A stretch of DNA of 64,000 nucleotides from Mesaphorura yosii (GCA_009869945.1 WIXG01000195.1:62001-126000); one strand, 5' to 3'; positions 24,153-38,573 are shown, numbered from the stretch's first letter. Numbers and translations are program-made. Notes: generated by a model not told the origin, from the sequence alone.

Positions 24153-26643
24153 TCACTCGTTTTGGGAAGGTGGACCGGGTGCAGGTGCGGGAATTGTAAC
24201 TCCGCCCGAGCATTCTTCTATCACTTCCGAGCTGTTTTCATCGTCGCTGCTGGCTTCCTGCAGCCAAGATTGCGTTCTGACAGAAATCTGAAAACATGTT
24301 TATTTTAAAATTCAGATCAATTGGCAACTGATTTATGTCACTCGTTTTCTTACTAAAAAGTACCTGTCTTCGAGATCGCCCACGAATTTCTTCATCGTCG
24401 TCCTCATCTTCATGATCGTTATCGTTGCTGTTCGCGTCATTCGTATCCGTATCAATAATGGGACATGGGCACGAGTCTGGAAAAAGAGGCAGGCGCAGGC
24501 ATCAGAAATATTGGACAACATTTTAACTCTAAATTATGATGCTGAATTAATTGAATACTTACGTGATTCGTTGGAGGCTCTTTCGTTTTCAGCTTCGGTA
24601 TGACTCTTCAGATGTGCTTCAAACAGTGTTGAGTTGACGGATTCGTAGGAGCAAAAGGAACACTTGAAGATCCCTTCTTCGCCCGGGTGCTTCGTTTTCA
24701 TGTGCAGCTTGAAGGCGTTTGACTGAATGCATTTGTAATCACAGTGGGCGCAACTGTACGCATAATTCTGGGTATGAGTAACTTTGTGCCGCCTGAAACT
24801 GCCTGGGTAAATTGTGGTGAACGTGCAATGCGAGCATTTGTACGGCCTCTCGCCAGTGTGCTGCCTCATATGCAACTGCAAATGAAATTTGGTTTAGTGA
24901 ATTGATAGAACCCAAGGCTAAAGTTCGTTCTACCTGCAGTTCAGCCTTTCGAGCCGCCATGTGTCCACAAACGTTGCAAACGTGCTGCTTTAGTTTGTTG
25001 TGAACATACGAAATGTGCCGTTTCAAACATTTTTGGTCAGATAGCACACGCCCGCAAACTGGACAGATCTTTGGAGTGTACCAGCGCTCCTCTCCTGGCG
25101 GCGGCAACTTTGTAGACTTTTCTTTGTGGTATTTTTCGTGATTTTTCAACTAAAAACAGATTCAGACTCAGATTAATGACAGCACAGCCAATCAGAAAAG
25201 CCTCCTGGAGAGTCTGCCCTCCGGGAATATTCCTTACCTGAGAAAGCTGCTTGAACTCCTTGTGGCAAGTCTGACACTTGAACTTGGACACAATTCCGTG
25301 AATATTTTCGTGTTCCGTTAGAGTAGTTTTGGCATACGCCTTAAACTGTTTCGCCAATCAGAAATGATTTTCAGAGAAATACTTTTAGAATGTGTATGCG
25401 AGGATTTTATTGTACTTACCGGACATTGTTGGCACTTATGAAGGTCACAGTCAATGTTGTGCTGTCGCCACAAGTGCATGGCGCACTGGCCCCACTTCGC
25501 AAACTTGACGTCAGTGTCCTTCTCCTTTCTACCAAAATCGGTCCCACCCGCAGCGCTGGCGCAGACCATTCGGCAAAGTACGCAGGAATAGCCAAGCACC
25601 TTTCTCGGAGAGGAGGGCTCATCAGGCTCATCTTGGTTGGAGTTCGAGTTGAGGACTTTCTCGAGGTTGCTGTTCTCTTTTCTATTGTGGCATTGTTGGT
25701 GAATCTGGAGGATTTCTTCTTGCTCGAATTTAGCGTTGCACAAAGTGCATTTTGTCTTCAGATCTTTCCTGTACTTTTTCGGAACCACAACTCCACCTCC
25801 TTCGAGTGTCATCAATTTGGGCGGACCCGTCTGAAGAAATGAAATTAAACCTGCAGACTGGCGTTAGAAGATCATATAATAATGCGCTAAGGCGAATACC
25901 TTGCGTTTCGGTTTTGGAAGGGCAGGCAATAAAGGCGTGGGTTTCATTTCTTGTTGTCGAGATGACTCGCTGGACGCTGCGATCTGCTCGTTGAATTCTT
26001 CCAGCCCATGTTCAAAGGACATGTGCTCGTAGCAAAGAGCTTCTGAGTTAAATGTTATGTTGCAAGCCGAGCAAAGGTATATTTCCGAAGAAGGACTATG
26101 AACTCCAGTCTCCATTTTATGAGGTGGTAAAAGCGGCGTCCTTTGCGTCGGCTAGAATCAAAGACACAGGCCGATCATTAATTGCATCGAAATAAAAGTC
26201 GAATAGAGCTTAGATTCGTGTTTGTGGCTTACCCGAGGTGGATGCTCCGACGAAGAGCTCTGACGTCCATTTTTGGAGGAGCTCTGTTCGTTCGCCGCGT
26301 GCGTCTGTTCATGGTGAGCCTTCAAAGCGGCTAAATCTTCGGTGTCAAAGTCGCAAAATTTGCACTTGAACGTCACGGCCACGGTCGCGTACTCACACCA
26401 GCTGGAGGCTGGCGGAACCTGCACCGGCCCCGAGCTGGCCATCCAGATCCTAATTAATTAACTATAAAATTCCAGTCAAACGATCTAACCAAATCTTGAC
26501 CATCCTTCATCTGACCTGGACTTCTTCCAGTATTTCGCTATTCTTGTAAGCTTTCTCACGACGGCGGCTGTGCCGAAGAAATTATCAAGGAAAGGAAACA
26601 GTTTCTGGTGAGATTCGTGCCGTTTCAAATGTCGAATTTTCAT
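24153..26643 (-). CDS. C2H2 zinc-finger protein, about ten fingers
   Basis: I do not recognise a named orthologue. In order there are about ten C2H2 units: CKFCDFDTEDLAALKAHHEQ, CSACNITF..., CTLCNAKF..., CQQCPFKAYAK..., CQTCHKEFKQL..., CPVCGRVLS..., CNVCGHMAAR..., CSHCTFTTIY..., CAHCDYKCIQ... and CSFCSYESVN.... A canonical HTGERPYKC linker precedes the eighth. A further CVLC pair between fingers 3 and 4 lacks an obvious His partner. The C-terminal tail is strongly acidic (DHEDEDDDEEI) and ends with Pro-Ala repeats before the stop at 24153. The likely start is ATG 26641-26643 (MKIRHLKRHESHQK), spliced to the MASSGPVQV exon; ATG 26440-26442 is the alternative. Inferred role: nuclear DNA-binding regulator. 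Confidence 0.78.
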
Positions 26644-26752
26644 CCTGCAACCAGTGTTCAGTTATAGCTGAGAGTGATCTTGATTAAATACTTTTAATTG
26701 AGATTTCTATCCGTGAACCTGCCTTTACCCTTGACACGACCGACAGCATAGC
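26644..26752. promoter_or_regulatory. Very short divergent spacer between the zinc-finger gene and CWC25
   Basis: Only 109 bp separate the two start codons. The minus strand has an acceptor-like TTGCAG right before the zinc-finger ATG, so that gene may have an additional upstream leader exon that would pass through or beyond CWC25 exon 1. Confidence 0.45.
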
Positions 26753-28294
26753 ATGGAGCCTGATACAGCTAAGGTGAGTGTCGCGTTCGTATTTTTCATG
26801 TAAAATATCGAATTGTCTGATTGTCTCCAAGTTAATGAGCGTTGACGATTTCGCAATGATAATGGCTTCTCTCTTCGCTTTAGGCCGAAGGGTCGAAAGG
26901 CCCCAAGATGGAGTGGATGTACAAACCTGCAGCCCTCGTGGACAGAGAAGAGTACCTTACTGGAAGAAGTGTGGACAAATCACTGAAACTCCTGGATGAA
27001 ATTGAGAAGGGCAACAACCCCACCGAGTTTAATTACCTGGCGGAAGCTGAGAAAGGTAATCATTAAAGCATGGCTAATGATTGTCTGGAATTGCCTCACA
27101 AGTATCAAATTATCCTGAATCTCGCCGTTTTTTCAGATTTGACACCAATGTCGATATTCGCCAGCCAAGGCTCAGGACCAATCGACATTATCAAGAAAAT
27201 TAAAGACGATCCTTTGTACCAGATTCAGAAGAAAGAGCAAGAAAGTCTTAAGAAGCTTCTGCAGAATCCTGTTAAGATGAAGGAGCTGAATAAGTTGGTG
27301 GATGCGAGGAACTCCGGAGGAGTGTCCTCTTCCTCTCATAAGAAACACAAGAAGAAGCATAAAAAGCACAAAAAGGACAACGGCTTCAGTTCCAGCTCCA
27401 AGCGCCGACGCAGAAGCAGTTCCTCGTCTTCAGATGACAGAAACAGGTAACCTCGTACTCTGTTATTCCCATAATTTCATTGAAAAAATCGGTGACATTT
27501 GATTTATAGGAGGAAACGTAAGGACAGCAAGGAGAAAGTTCGAGAACATTCTTCGTCACATTCCAGGTAATAAAATAATGCTGTGAAGATTGATATCCTT
27601 TCGAAAGGTTTATTTTTCTAAGCATATCCAAAACGCAGGCGAAGAAAATCGAGCAGCAGCGATTCGGGGTCGGAGTCGGATGCTGAGAAGAAAAGGAAAG
27701 AAATTATTGAACAATTCAGGAGAAGGGCTCTGGAAAGAAAGAGTGGCAGTTCGAGAGAGGATGAGCATTCAAGGGACCGTGACCGCACCCGAAGAGCTCC
27801 GCCACCAGCATCAACCCGACCTGCCGTTTCGTAAGTCCAAAACTAACTCCTTTTCGTAATCGGAATGAGGATTGCATTTGCCATCTGTTGTATTAAAAAT
27901 CGAAAATTACGTATGCCTTCTTTTCGTAAACAGTCAGCGAGAACGAGTAAAGCTCGATGAGGAGGAGCTGGAACGGAGGAGAAAGGAAATGATGGAGAAC
28001 GCCAAGTGGCGAGAGCAGCAGAGGACGAAGAACGTGACAAAATACAGGGAAGAGGAGAAAAAGGAGGAAGAAACTCTGAAGAACAGTCGCGATCCCGATT
28101 TTATCAGGTCCGATCTCGTAGAAGTAATTTGGCGAAAATTGCGTTGAGTTTTATACAAAATTTTACTTTTATTTGATAGAAAACAACTTTTGGAAGCCGC
28201 CAGCACTGGAAGCGTCGAGCAGCGAGTGAAATCCAATTCGTACAACATTCAGAGATCCAAGAGTTCCATGGATCAAAATTTTGCGAAGCGATAG
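26753..28294 (+). CDS. CWC25: Pre-mRNA-splicing factor CWC25 homologue, N-terminus short
   Basis: CWC25 joins the spliceosome for the first transesterification step. Matching blocks are MEWMYKPAALVDREEYLTGR, LTPMSIFASQGSG, DPLYQIQKKEQE, NPVKMKELN and, near the end, EEELERRRKEMMENAKWR, SRDPDFIRKQ and SMDQNFAKR. A Lys/His/Ser-rich stretch lies in the middle (HKKHKKKHKKHKK, then RRRRSSSSSSDD), as in the human protein. Exons join in frame through six introns. The ATG used (26753) gives MEPDTAK and then directly the WMY block. The N-terminal CIR_N helix domain of about 55 residues (KSWHPxT...) that precedes this block in other animals is missing. Either an upstream exon was overlooked or the domain is lost. 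Confidence 0.88.
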
Positions 28295-28639
28295 CGAAAA
28301 GAGGAGTGACGGATTTCGCATCTCGCCGTTTTTAAATAAGATTTTCAAAGAAAACTTGACTTTGGACGCGTAAAATGTGTATTTTATGAATGAATGAAAT
28401 AAATGGCTGATGTATTTTTAAATCAGACGAAAATTCGCGAATTCGAGTCAACAAAACAATTTTTCTACTTTTATTACAAATTTTCTCTTTCTCCTTTATC
28501 AAATAAAGTAATTAAGTGACAGACGAGCACAGCACAAAGTACGAAACTTAACTTAAATTCAGTACTAGTTAATTAATTTTGTTTGGTTTGTGGTTTCGAT
28601 TTCATTTCATAGTTTGACTTAATCTAATTTGTTAAGCAA
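28295..28639. terminator. Convergent 3' ends of CWC25 and HSPA5
   Basis: About 345 bp with AATAAA at 28398-28403 for CWC25 and a minus-strand AATAAA at 28470-28475 for HSPA5. No coding potential seen. Confidence 0.6.
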
Positions 28640-31031
<2,392 letters not shown>

Positions 31032-31298
31032 TGTTGTAATTTAGGTACGCTAACTATGACTTGAATGACTGGAAGATGGTGGAAGTGAATTCCAACGAGT
31101 TGTCCGTAATTAATTGATCTCCGTATGGAACTTCTGGTATTTCTGGATCTTCTGTTACGTTACTGTACTGAACGGAACGGTGACTGACCCTTGTACAACA
31201 ATGTCTCGTACTGTAGTAGAAATTACGTCTGTCTACGTCTGACTTGTACGGTTCCACAAACTGAAATGAATTGTACGTGTACTGGTTTCAGCCTGGTT

Positions 31299-31306
31299 CT
31301 TTTATG
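31299..31306 (-). promoter_or_regulatory. TATA-like box of HSPA5
   Basis: The minus strand reads GCATAAAAG here, about 270 bp before the start codon and 160 bp downstream of the ER-stress element. This spacing suits transcription starting near 31270. Confidence 0.4.
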
Positions 31307-31464
31307 CGGTTCTTACGTTATTTGACAGATTCATTGCAATGTTACGCTGATTGCGAGACTGAACTAAATACACGTAATCTTACCTGCCTGCCAGTGCCGG
31401 TTCGCCATGCTGCTGTTCTTTACTGTACGTGTGCTAAGGAGAATCGTCGAGAAACGAATTCAGT

Positions 31465-31483
31465 CGTGGATTCTCCTGATTGG
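31465..31483 (-). promoter_or_regulatory. ER stress response element (ERSE) of HSPA5
   Basis: The + strand reads CGTGG, nine bases, ATTGG. On the HSPA5 strand this is CCAAT-N9-CCACG, the exact consensus bound by NF-Y together with ATF6/XBP1. It lies about 435 bp upstream of the start codon, in the BiP orientation. Confidence 0.75.
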
Positions 31484-32117
31484 CTCTCAAATGCACAGTT
31501 TCGGGCAGCTCATTAGTACAGTGAGGCTCGTCTTGCTCAAAACTCTAGCTTTTCTGCTGGTTGCTGCGTACGTGAAGCGAATTCACACGGCCGACGGGCT
31601 CATGTATTTTATGGACGGCCCACTGCTAAAGTGTTGTATTGCAATGATTGGCTCGCCTTGCATTTCGTATTTTGTTCTGCACCCAAAACGGAGACAACGA
31701 GATGCGCACGCGAACGATGCGAGGCAAACAGGTGCATGTCTGGAATTCGGCTGTTTCACGTGCAATTAGTAATTACGTGTACAAACATCAATCACGGACA
31801 AAAGGACACAATTTGCGAGTCGATGTACGGATTTCCATTTACCTTTATTTGTCAGCATCTGAAACATACGTGCTGACTTCCGCAGAGGAATGACACGACT
31901 CGACGCACGAAAATGAGACGAGATTCACATGTGTGATGTGATGAGAATGTGAACTTCGCCCGAGGAAACAGGATGGATGAAATCTGCACACAGCTCAGAT
32001 TTTGTTTTTGACTTTACACTGCACAGATGAAGCAGCTCAACATCATGATTTCTTTTATTGTGCAAAGATCATAAGTGGACAGTGTCCACCTTCAATGGTC
32101 ACACCTTGGCAGCCAAC

Positions 32118-35027
32118 ATGCTCGGTCATATCGGCAAACGAATTACACTTCACTCGGCAGTGACAACTAGATCAAGATCAAGACCTGCCAGCATTAATTT
32201 TGCGCTGTAAGTTTTCCACATTTTGAGTGTCTATCTTGCGCTTGCGTTGATGAGTTCATTCAGTGTTTTGGGTTTCAATGGCAGAATTGTCCGCAGCATT
32301 TCCAAGTCCTGCAGCTTTTATCAAGATATTCCTCGACCGGGTACGCCGAGCTATCTGAATGTCCCAGGACAGACTCCACTCTCGAGCAGAACTGTCGGCG
32401 ATCTCGTCGACGAATCAGCTGAGAGGTTCGGAGACGCCGAAGGTCTCATTGTACTTCATCAAAACGTTCGGAGATCCTTTACACAGCTTAAGAAAGAGGT
32501 GACGGACGCAGTCGCCGCAGCTATCAACCACTTGATGTCGAATAGTTAACTGACCAGAATCTCTTCAGACAGATGATTTTGCGGAGGGCTTGCTTGCCGC
32601 TGGGCTCGAGAAGGGGGACAGAATTGGGATTTGGGGCCCGAACACACTTCAGTGGTATGTGACGCACATGGCGGCGGCCAAGGCAGGGCTCGTCCTGGTA
32701 AATTATTCGAGCGCTTTGTTGTGTGACTTGGTGGTTAAGTCAGCAATTTATTCTGACGTGCAGGTGAACATTAACCCAGCATATCAAGCCAGAGAGCTGA
32801 AGTACGCCCTGAAGAAGGTCGGCGTGAAGTGCCTCGTGATGGACGACACATTCAGGAGCCAAAACTATTACGAGATTCTGAACAGCGTTGTCCCAGAAGT
32901 TGGTCAAGGCGATCCAGGCAAAACCACATCCAGCGAGCTTCCAAAACTGCAGACCGTCGTGTCAATGAGTCCCAAGGCTCTACCGTAGGTTGATTGTTAA
33001 TAGTTAATCAGATACTGGATCAGGAGGGTACCGTATCCGCGTATCAACTTCCTGTAATCAGACTCGACATTTTTCAGAGGTGCTTTCTCTTTCGACGAGA
33101 TTTCGCGGAAGGGACAGCAACTGAACCAAGAACTGCCAATGAAGACCACAACAAAGACCCGGCTCCAGCAACTTAAGCAGTACATTCAATTTGATGATGT
33201 TTTCAACATTCAGTTTACGTCGGTAAGAAATTTCAATGCACCACTTTATACTTGCCAGGGTTGAATTGAAATAATTATAAATTTATTGTTCTAATTAGGG
33301 GACGACTGGAAATCCAAAGGGAGTCATGCTGAGCCATCACAACATTGTGAACAACAGCTTTTTAGTTGGAAAACGATTTGAATTGAGCGAGAAGGTAAAG
33401 AAAATAGAAAACGGTCTAATGTGACATGGCGAAAAGCTAATCGTGGTATCATGGAATGCAATGGTGCAATTTTAGGACAAAGTGTGCATCGCCGTCCCTT
33501 TTTACCACTGCTATGGTCAAGTGGCTTGCATGCTTTCGTCCCTTCAACGGGGAGCCCCGACCGTTGTTCCCGCACCGCATTTCGATGCGAAGCGAACCAT
33601 GCAGGCCGTCGTCGAAGAAAAATGTACCGTCATGTACGGGACACCCACCATGCATGTGGATATGACAAGTCTGCCTGAAATCAGCAGCTGGGACCTTTCG
33701 TCCCTGAGACTCGTCGTGACGTCAGGATCAGTTTGTCCAGAAGACTTGGCGCGGTCCATGACGAAGATTTACAGAGCGAGAGTTGGGAGTTGTTTCGGGT
33801 TGACTGAAACTAGTCCAGTATTTTTCCAAACATTGCCCGAAGACTCAGACGAAATGCGAGCTACGATGATTGGGTATCCTCAGGAGCATACGGAGGTAAT
33901 TAATTGCAACCGTCAGCTGTCCGCTCCAAGGAGAATTTAATATTGTATCAACAATCTTCGTTTCGTTTCAGGTCAAGGTTATTGACGCAGAAGGAAACAT
34001 TGTCCCTGTGGGTGTGCCAGGCGAATTATGCGCCAGGGGTTACATGACAATGTTGGGCTATTGGGACGATCCAGCTAAAACGGCGGAGTCGCTCAAGCCA
34101 GACACTCGATGGTTCCACACTGGGTAATCAAATCACTTACTCGAAATTCATGTTTCAGATGAATCGCTAATTCTGTGCAGTTTGAACACGAAGAGTTTCA
34201 GATTGATAACTGAACTAAAACGCATCTTGCGTTGTTCCTATTTAGTTACATAAATGCTGCAAGGCAAAATGCATCGATTATCTTTTCATGAAAGAAGAAC
34301 AAAAAATTAAACTTGGGAACGAACAGTGATTGTCATTCCCATAAATTTAATAATGTTGCGTGCACATTGCAGTAAATCATTCATACCTAATCTGAGCTGA
34401 GAGAGCGGAGGCGGGTTCCGCAGCTCAGATTTCGAGATGGAGCTGAGAGCACGGAGTTTGGCTGATTCTCAGACTCCAACATCATGTCTTGTTTAAACTC
34501 GACGGATTTTAACTAGTCAACTATGCCTACGCATTGCAGGGACACATTCATAATGCTCGAGTCCGGTCACGGTCGAATTGTGGGCAGGATAAAGGAAATG
34601 ATCATTCGAGGCGGAGAAAACATTTACCCGAGAGAAGTGGAAGATTTCCTGCACTTAAATCCGAAAATAGCCGAGGCACACGTGTTTGGAGTGCCCGACG
34701 CCCGGCTTGGTGAGGAAGTGGCGGTGTGGATCCGTCTGAATGCTGGTGAGGAAATGACCGAGCATGAAGTTCGATCTTTCTGCAAGGGGCAGGTAAACGC
34801 AGTAAAAGGAGTAAAAGCACAACAGACAGTGAACTAAAGGAATCAGAAACGCATATTAACCATTTATCCCTGTGGATCCTGTTTTACAGATTGCACATTT
34901 CAAGATTCCAAAGCACATTCTCTTCAGGAGTGATTTCCCAACAACGATTTCCGGAAAGATTCAAAAATTCAGGATGAGAGACGAAACTGTGACACTACTT
35001 AAGTCCCAGGATGTGACTTCGTCGTGA
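32118..35027 (+). CDS. ACSF2: Medium-chain acyl-CoA ligase, mitochondrial (ACSF2)
   Basis: An AMP-forming fatty-acyl-CoA synthetase. The presequence [20 protein letters not shown] is basic, Ser/Thr-rich and without acids, as for mitochondrial import. Adenylation motifs in order: P-loop [12 protein letters not shown] (split by an intron at Ser), [10 protein letters not shown], the FGLTETSP core (A5), DTRWFHTGD (A7), [19 protein letters not shown] (A8) and [12 protein letters not shown] with the catalytic Lys (A10). This order and the [10 protein letters not shown] segment are typical of ACSF2. About nine introns; the longest (~34125-34540) carries a hairpin. Exon 1 ends inside a Leu codon and joins IVRSISKS. 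The stop is TGA 35025-35027. AATAAA at 35104-35109. Confidence 0.92.
34389..34431. repeat. Hairpin-forming inverted repeat in an ACSF2 intron
   Basis: AATCTGAGCTG at 34389-34399 is the exact reverse complement of CAGCTCAGATT at 34421-34431, with an inner CGGA/TCCG pair. The same word occurs again near 31992 (CAGCTCAGATT) and in part near 35493 (AATCTGAGCTC), so it may belong to a short dispersed repeat. Confidence 0.5.
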
Positions 35028-35636
35028 TGACCTCAGAACCTCTATTTACTATTTATGATTACAGAAAGAAGTACGAAACTATTTTGAGGTTCATGCGACT
35101 TAAAATAAAAATTGCTGATATTTGATCTTAAGTAACAGGCAGTAACAATCATTAAACAGTTCTTAATTGGCGTAGTAAGAGTAATTAAGAATTTATTTGT
35201 GAAATCATTGTTATTAATGACTTCTACTCGCGCAAGAATATCTGTATCTTGCTAAGAATATCAGGACTTGGAACAAATAATTTCTAATTACGAGCCAAAT
35301 AAATATTATATTACATTTTACAATTGAACTCGATGTGGATCACAACTCAGTTAACTTCACCATCATTAGTCTAACAGTTGAATATTTACCACTCAAAATT
35401 ACAGTACAGGACACAAATCAAGACAAATTCAGGGCTGTCGGGAAAGTTCAATAAGTTACAGGGCAATCAGATTGCAACCACCAATCTGAGCCTGAATCTG
35501 AGCTCCCGATACAAAAATATCTTTAACTACGTCGATATCATTATCTTATCAGTGCAGTCTTGTCATTCTTATGGTACAATGTAAGAAACAACTTAACGTT
35601 AATAAGAATATTCCACTCTCATTCTGCTTTGGATTT
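35028..35636. terminator. Convergent 3' ends of ACSF2 and AMFR
   Basis: About 610 bp. AATAAA at 35104-35109 fits ACSF2, and a minus-strand AATAAA at 35192-35197 fits AMFR, whose 3' UTR would be about 440 bases. No coding potential recognised. Confidence 0.5.
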
Positions 35637-38573
35637 TTAATCCGTTTTCTGCGCTTCGCTCGTCGTGCCCACGGAAGTTGATGGCTGTGGCTGCTGCCGC
35701 TGCGGTTGGGCCGTCCAGTCTTGGACACCGAAATCACCAAGCAAGGAAACATTTCTTGCAGGCGACGGCTCTATTAAGAAAGGACATGAATTAATTTAAA
35801 GGACTCACTCACTACTCATTGGCTCTTCGAAAACTCACCTTCCACGAACACATCATCAATTTCAGGATCCCAGCCTCCAAACAAGTCCAGCAGCGTCTGC
35901 CCCGTCTGGAGGAAACCCCAAACGCCCACGGGAGCCGCTGCGTAATGCCTTCTTGGCCCCCGCGAATTCTTTTGCAGATCCTCCTCATCAATCAACGCCA
36001 GCCGACATGTCGGACAATTCATGCTGACCAGCAGCCATTTTCTCAAGCACGCAGCATGAAACTTGTGATTGCAGGGCAGGATTTTGGACTTTTTGTTGGA
36101 CATTTCGTCCCAGCAAATTGCACAGTCTTCCGACTCCTCGTCGTCCGAATTGTTAGCTTGGATGATGTAGTCAGGATATCTGAAAAAAGCAAGCAAATTC
36201 ACAAATTGCAAATAAGCAAATTGCCTTTCAGCGGTTTAAGGAAATGTTTGATGATTTCCGCGTCTGTGTTTAGTGAAAGCTAACGCTCAGGCTCAAGCAA
36301 TAAAATAAAAACTTTTTTGCTTGCACTTACTTGTCGATGTGCTCTGACAGCCACATGAAAGACTGACGCTTCTTCAGCACGCTGTGAATTTGTCTTACTC
36401 TGGCACGCATTTGAAGGGAAACAATGAGACTCGTCATTGACAAGAACAAATTGCAGCAAATGAGCATGTGCACATGATGTACCTGAAACGAGCAGCAATA
36501 ATGAGTAATTGTAATTAGGGAATTAAATGCAGTATTTCGCAAGACACGTCTACAATTTAACGCGTCACGCGTTTTGGCATTTTTGCTTACCAGATCGAAC
36601 ACGAGCGCAACCAAATCCAATCTGTAGTTGATTGCGTGCACGGTGCTCGCCGACAAATGTTCTTTTTCGAGAGCGTCGGCACTGTTCCGGAAGCTGGCGT
36701 GAATCTGAGCAAGCGAACAAATCAGGAGCGCGTGAAACGCTTGAATAATGAGAAGCCCGATTTCTGATAGCATGAAAATGGTGCTGTGAAGACCAAGATT
36801 GAAGTCGTAGCCGGACGGAATTCCGATGTTGCTGCTGCCTGATGAATTCTCGGCGCTGACATGCACGCATTCGAAGGATTTAAAGTACCACGCGCAAACG
36901 GATATGAAGAGGGACAAAGAAATTATAAGAATGAATGAGAGGAGCCCAATAATTCGTCTCCGCCTTTTTGCAGCGTCTCGTGTCCCATCGTTCATTAAAA
37001 TTAACTGAAAATCAAAAAAGATTCGTAAGAAATCGAGCCTGAAATGACAAGACCAAATTTCTGGACGGCCAGTCGCAAACTTACGTAAGAATGCCGATCT
37101 TTACAGAGCTGACGAGCCAGCTGCAGGAATCCGATGACTGACACGAAGAAACACCACCCCACAGCATCTTCGACCTCTTTCACGTTGACGACGCCAAAAA
37201 CAAAGACGACTTTGTAGAAGACGAGATTCCAGAATTGGTCTTTGATGTTTTCCTGTTCCGATGCTCGCAGATTTCCAAACACGCTCTTCTGGACGATGTG
37301 ACTTAGCACGATGAGGAGGCAGTAGGCCAAGTTCACCAACGGCTGAGAAAATATCATGCAAACCTTATTAAAGGTCGTACCATTAAAGAAATCGCCAATA
37401 AGTGCAAGTGATCCAATGCAAAATGAAGTCATGTCACGTACTCATTGAAAATAAAACTTGAATTGCGAACAGCCTTTCAATTCCAATGTAATTGCATTTT
37501 ATGCAAGTAATGTATATAACATGTTTATGTTTTTACGTTTATGTCTTTTGCTACATGTCCACGTCCGCCTCAATCAATACTTTTGATGTACATTAAAAGT
37601 CGCATAAATCACTGCCGCATGAACTTGGCTCTAAAAATATACTCGTACAGTCTAAAATTCAAGGACAGTGCACGCGCACGACGGCCGAGCGAATTTTTTA
37701 TGGTTTTATTTTGATGATAATTTTTTGAGTTTTGAAACGAAACAATGAAAATAAAAATTCAGCTGCAGTGCGGCGGATAGTAAAATTCATTGTTTACAGT
37801 AGGCACGTCGGCAGTGTTGCGTTATGACTGGGAATGTGAGCTGAGCCCGGTTCATGTAAATACACTTAAACAATTAAGCAATAGATCTTGGCCGTGAATT
37901 TAATGACTTTAGGACTTAAGATTTAAACTCTCCTCGCGTACGACCTAGAACTTGACTCTTGACTGTAAGACGACTGTGACGACGGCTTCGACGTGGGCTA
38001 AGCCTCATCAGAGATTATGCAACTGAATGACTAAATATTTACGTTACATACAAAGTGCTTATTCTTCGAGCACACGCTTACGCTCGTCAAGCAAATAAAC
38101 ACAATGCAGTGGCACTTTAAAATTACATAACTTTATGATGCGAGAAATTTCAGGCATCAGGAAACCCAAAAACAAAAGAAGAGCCTACACTAGAGTCGAT
38201 AATTGACGAGACTCACCCAAACACAATGCGGTTGTTGACTAGCCCAGTGAATCGCGCTGTGCCACGTGAAGAAATTCTGATCGTGTGAGGACAGCGACTC
38301 ATTCAGCGAAGATGAAGACGTCACAGATGTCAATCCGTATTCGTGTGCATTGGCAAACGGATTGGCTTCAGATGCATTTTTAACGCTGATGTCACTGATT
38401 TGATGATGATGTTGCAGGCTTTCGCTGATCTGTGCGTTGATTGTGGCGCTGAACGCTTGCGCCTCCATCCACAAGTAGTACATGGACGAAGAGGCAGCGA
38501 TGATGCTCAGGAGCGCGTAGACTTCCAGGCTCGGAAGCGGGAGGCGGTCCAGCGAAAGGAGTTCGATGTCCAT
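35637..38573 (-). CDS. AMFR: AMFR/gp78-like ER ubiquitin ligase, short C-terminus
   Basis: An ER-membrane E3 ligase of ER-associated degradation. The N-terminus MDIELLSLDRLPLPSLEVYA leads into a first membrane segment. Exon 2 gives PLVNLAYCLLIVL, FGNLRASEQENIKDQFWN and YKVVFVFGVVNVKEVEDAV, close to AMFR, and then further membrane helices. HHVHMLICCNLFLSMTSLI precedes the RING finger CAICWDEMSNKKSKILPCNH, ending CPTCRLAL, with full C3HC4-type spacing (35950-36160). After the RING only about 90 residues remain, ending Gln/Pro-rich with SEAQKTD. No CUE, G2BR or VIM region like that of vertebrate gp78 is visible. A His/Ser/Asn-rich loop sits between helices 1 and 2. Intron 1 is about 870 bp. Start ATG 38571-38573. 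Confidence 0.88.

Larger units (their letters stand above)
31032..32117. promoter_or_regulatory. Divergent region between HSPA5 and ACSF2
   Basis: About 1.1 kb holding the HSPA5 promoter (ERSE and TATA-like box listed separately) and the ACSF2 promoter. No reading frame with recognisable similarity. A second ATTGG at ~31650 lacks CCACG at the ERSE spacing. Confidence 0.55.

Noticed and set aside
31640-31660. Second ATTGG upstream of HSPA5 as another ERSE
   Set aside because: No CGTGG at the required 9-bp spacing, so it does not meet the consensus.
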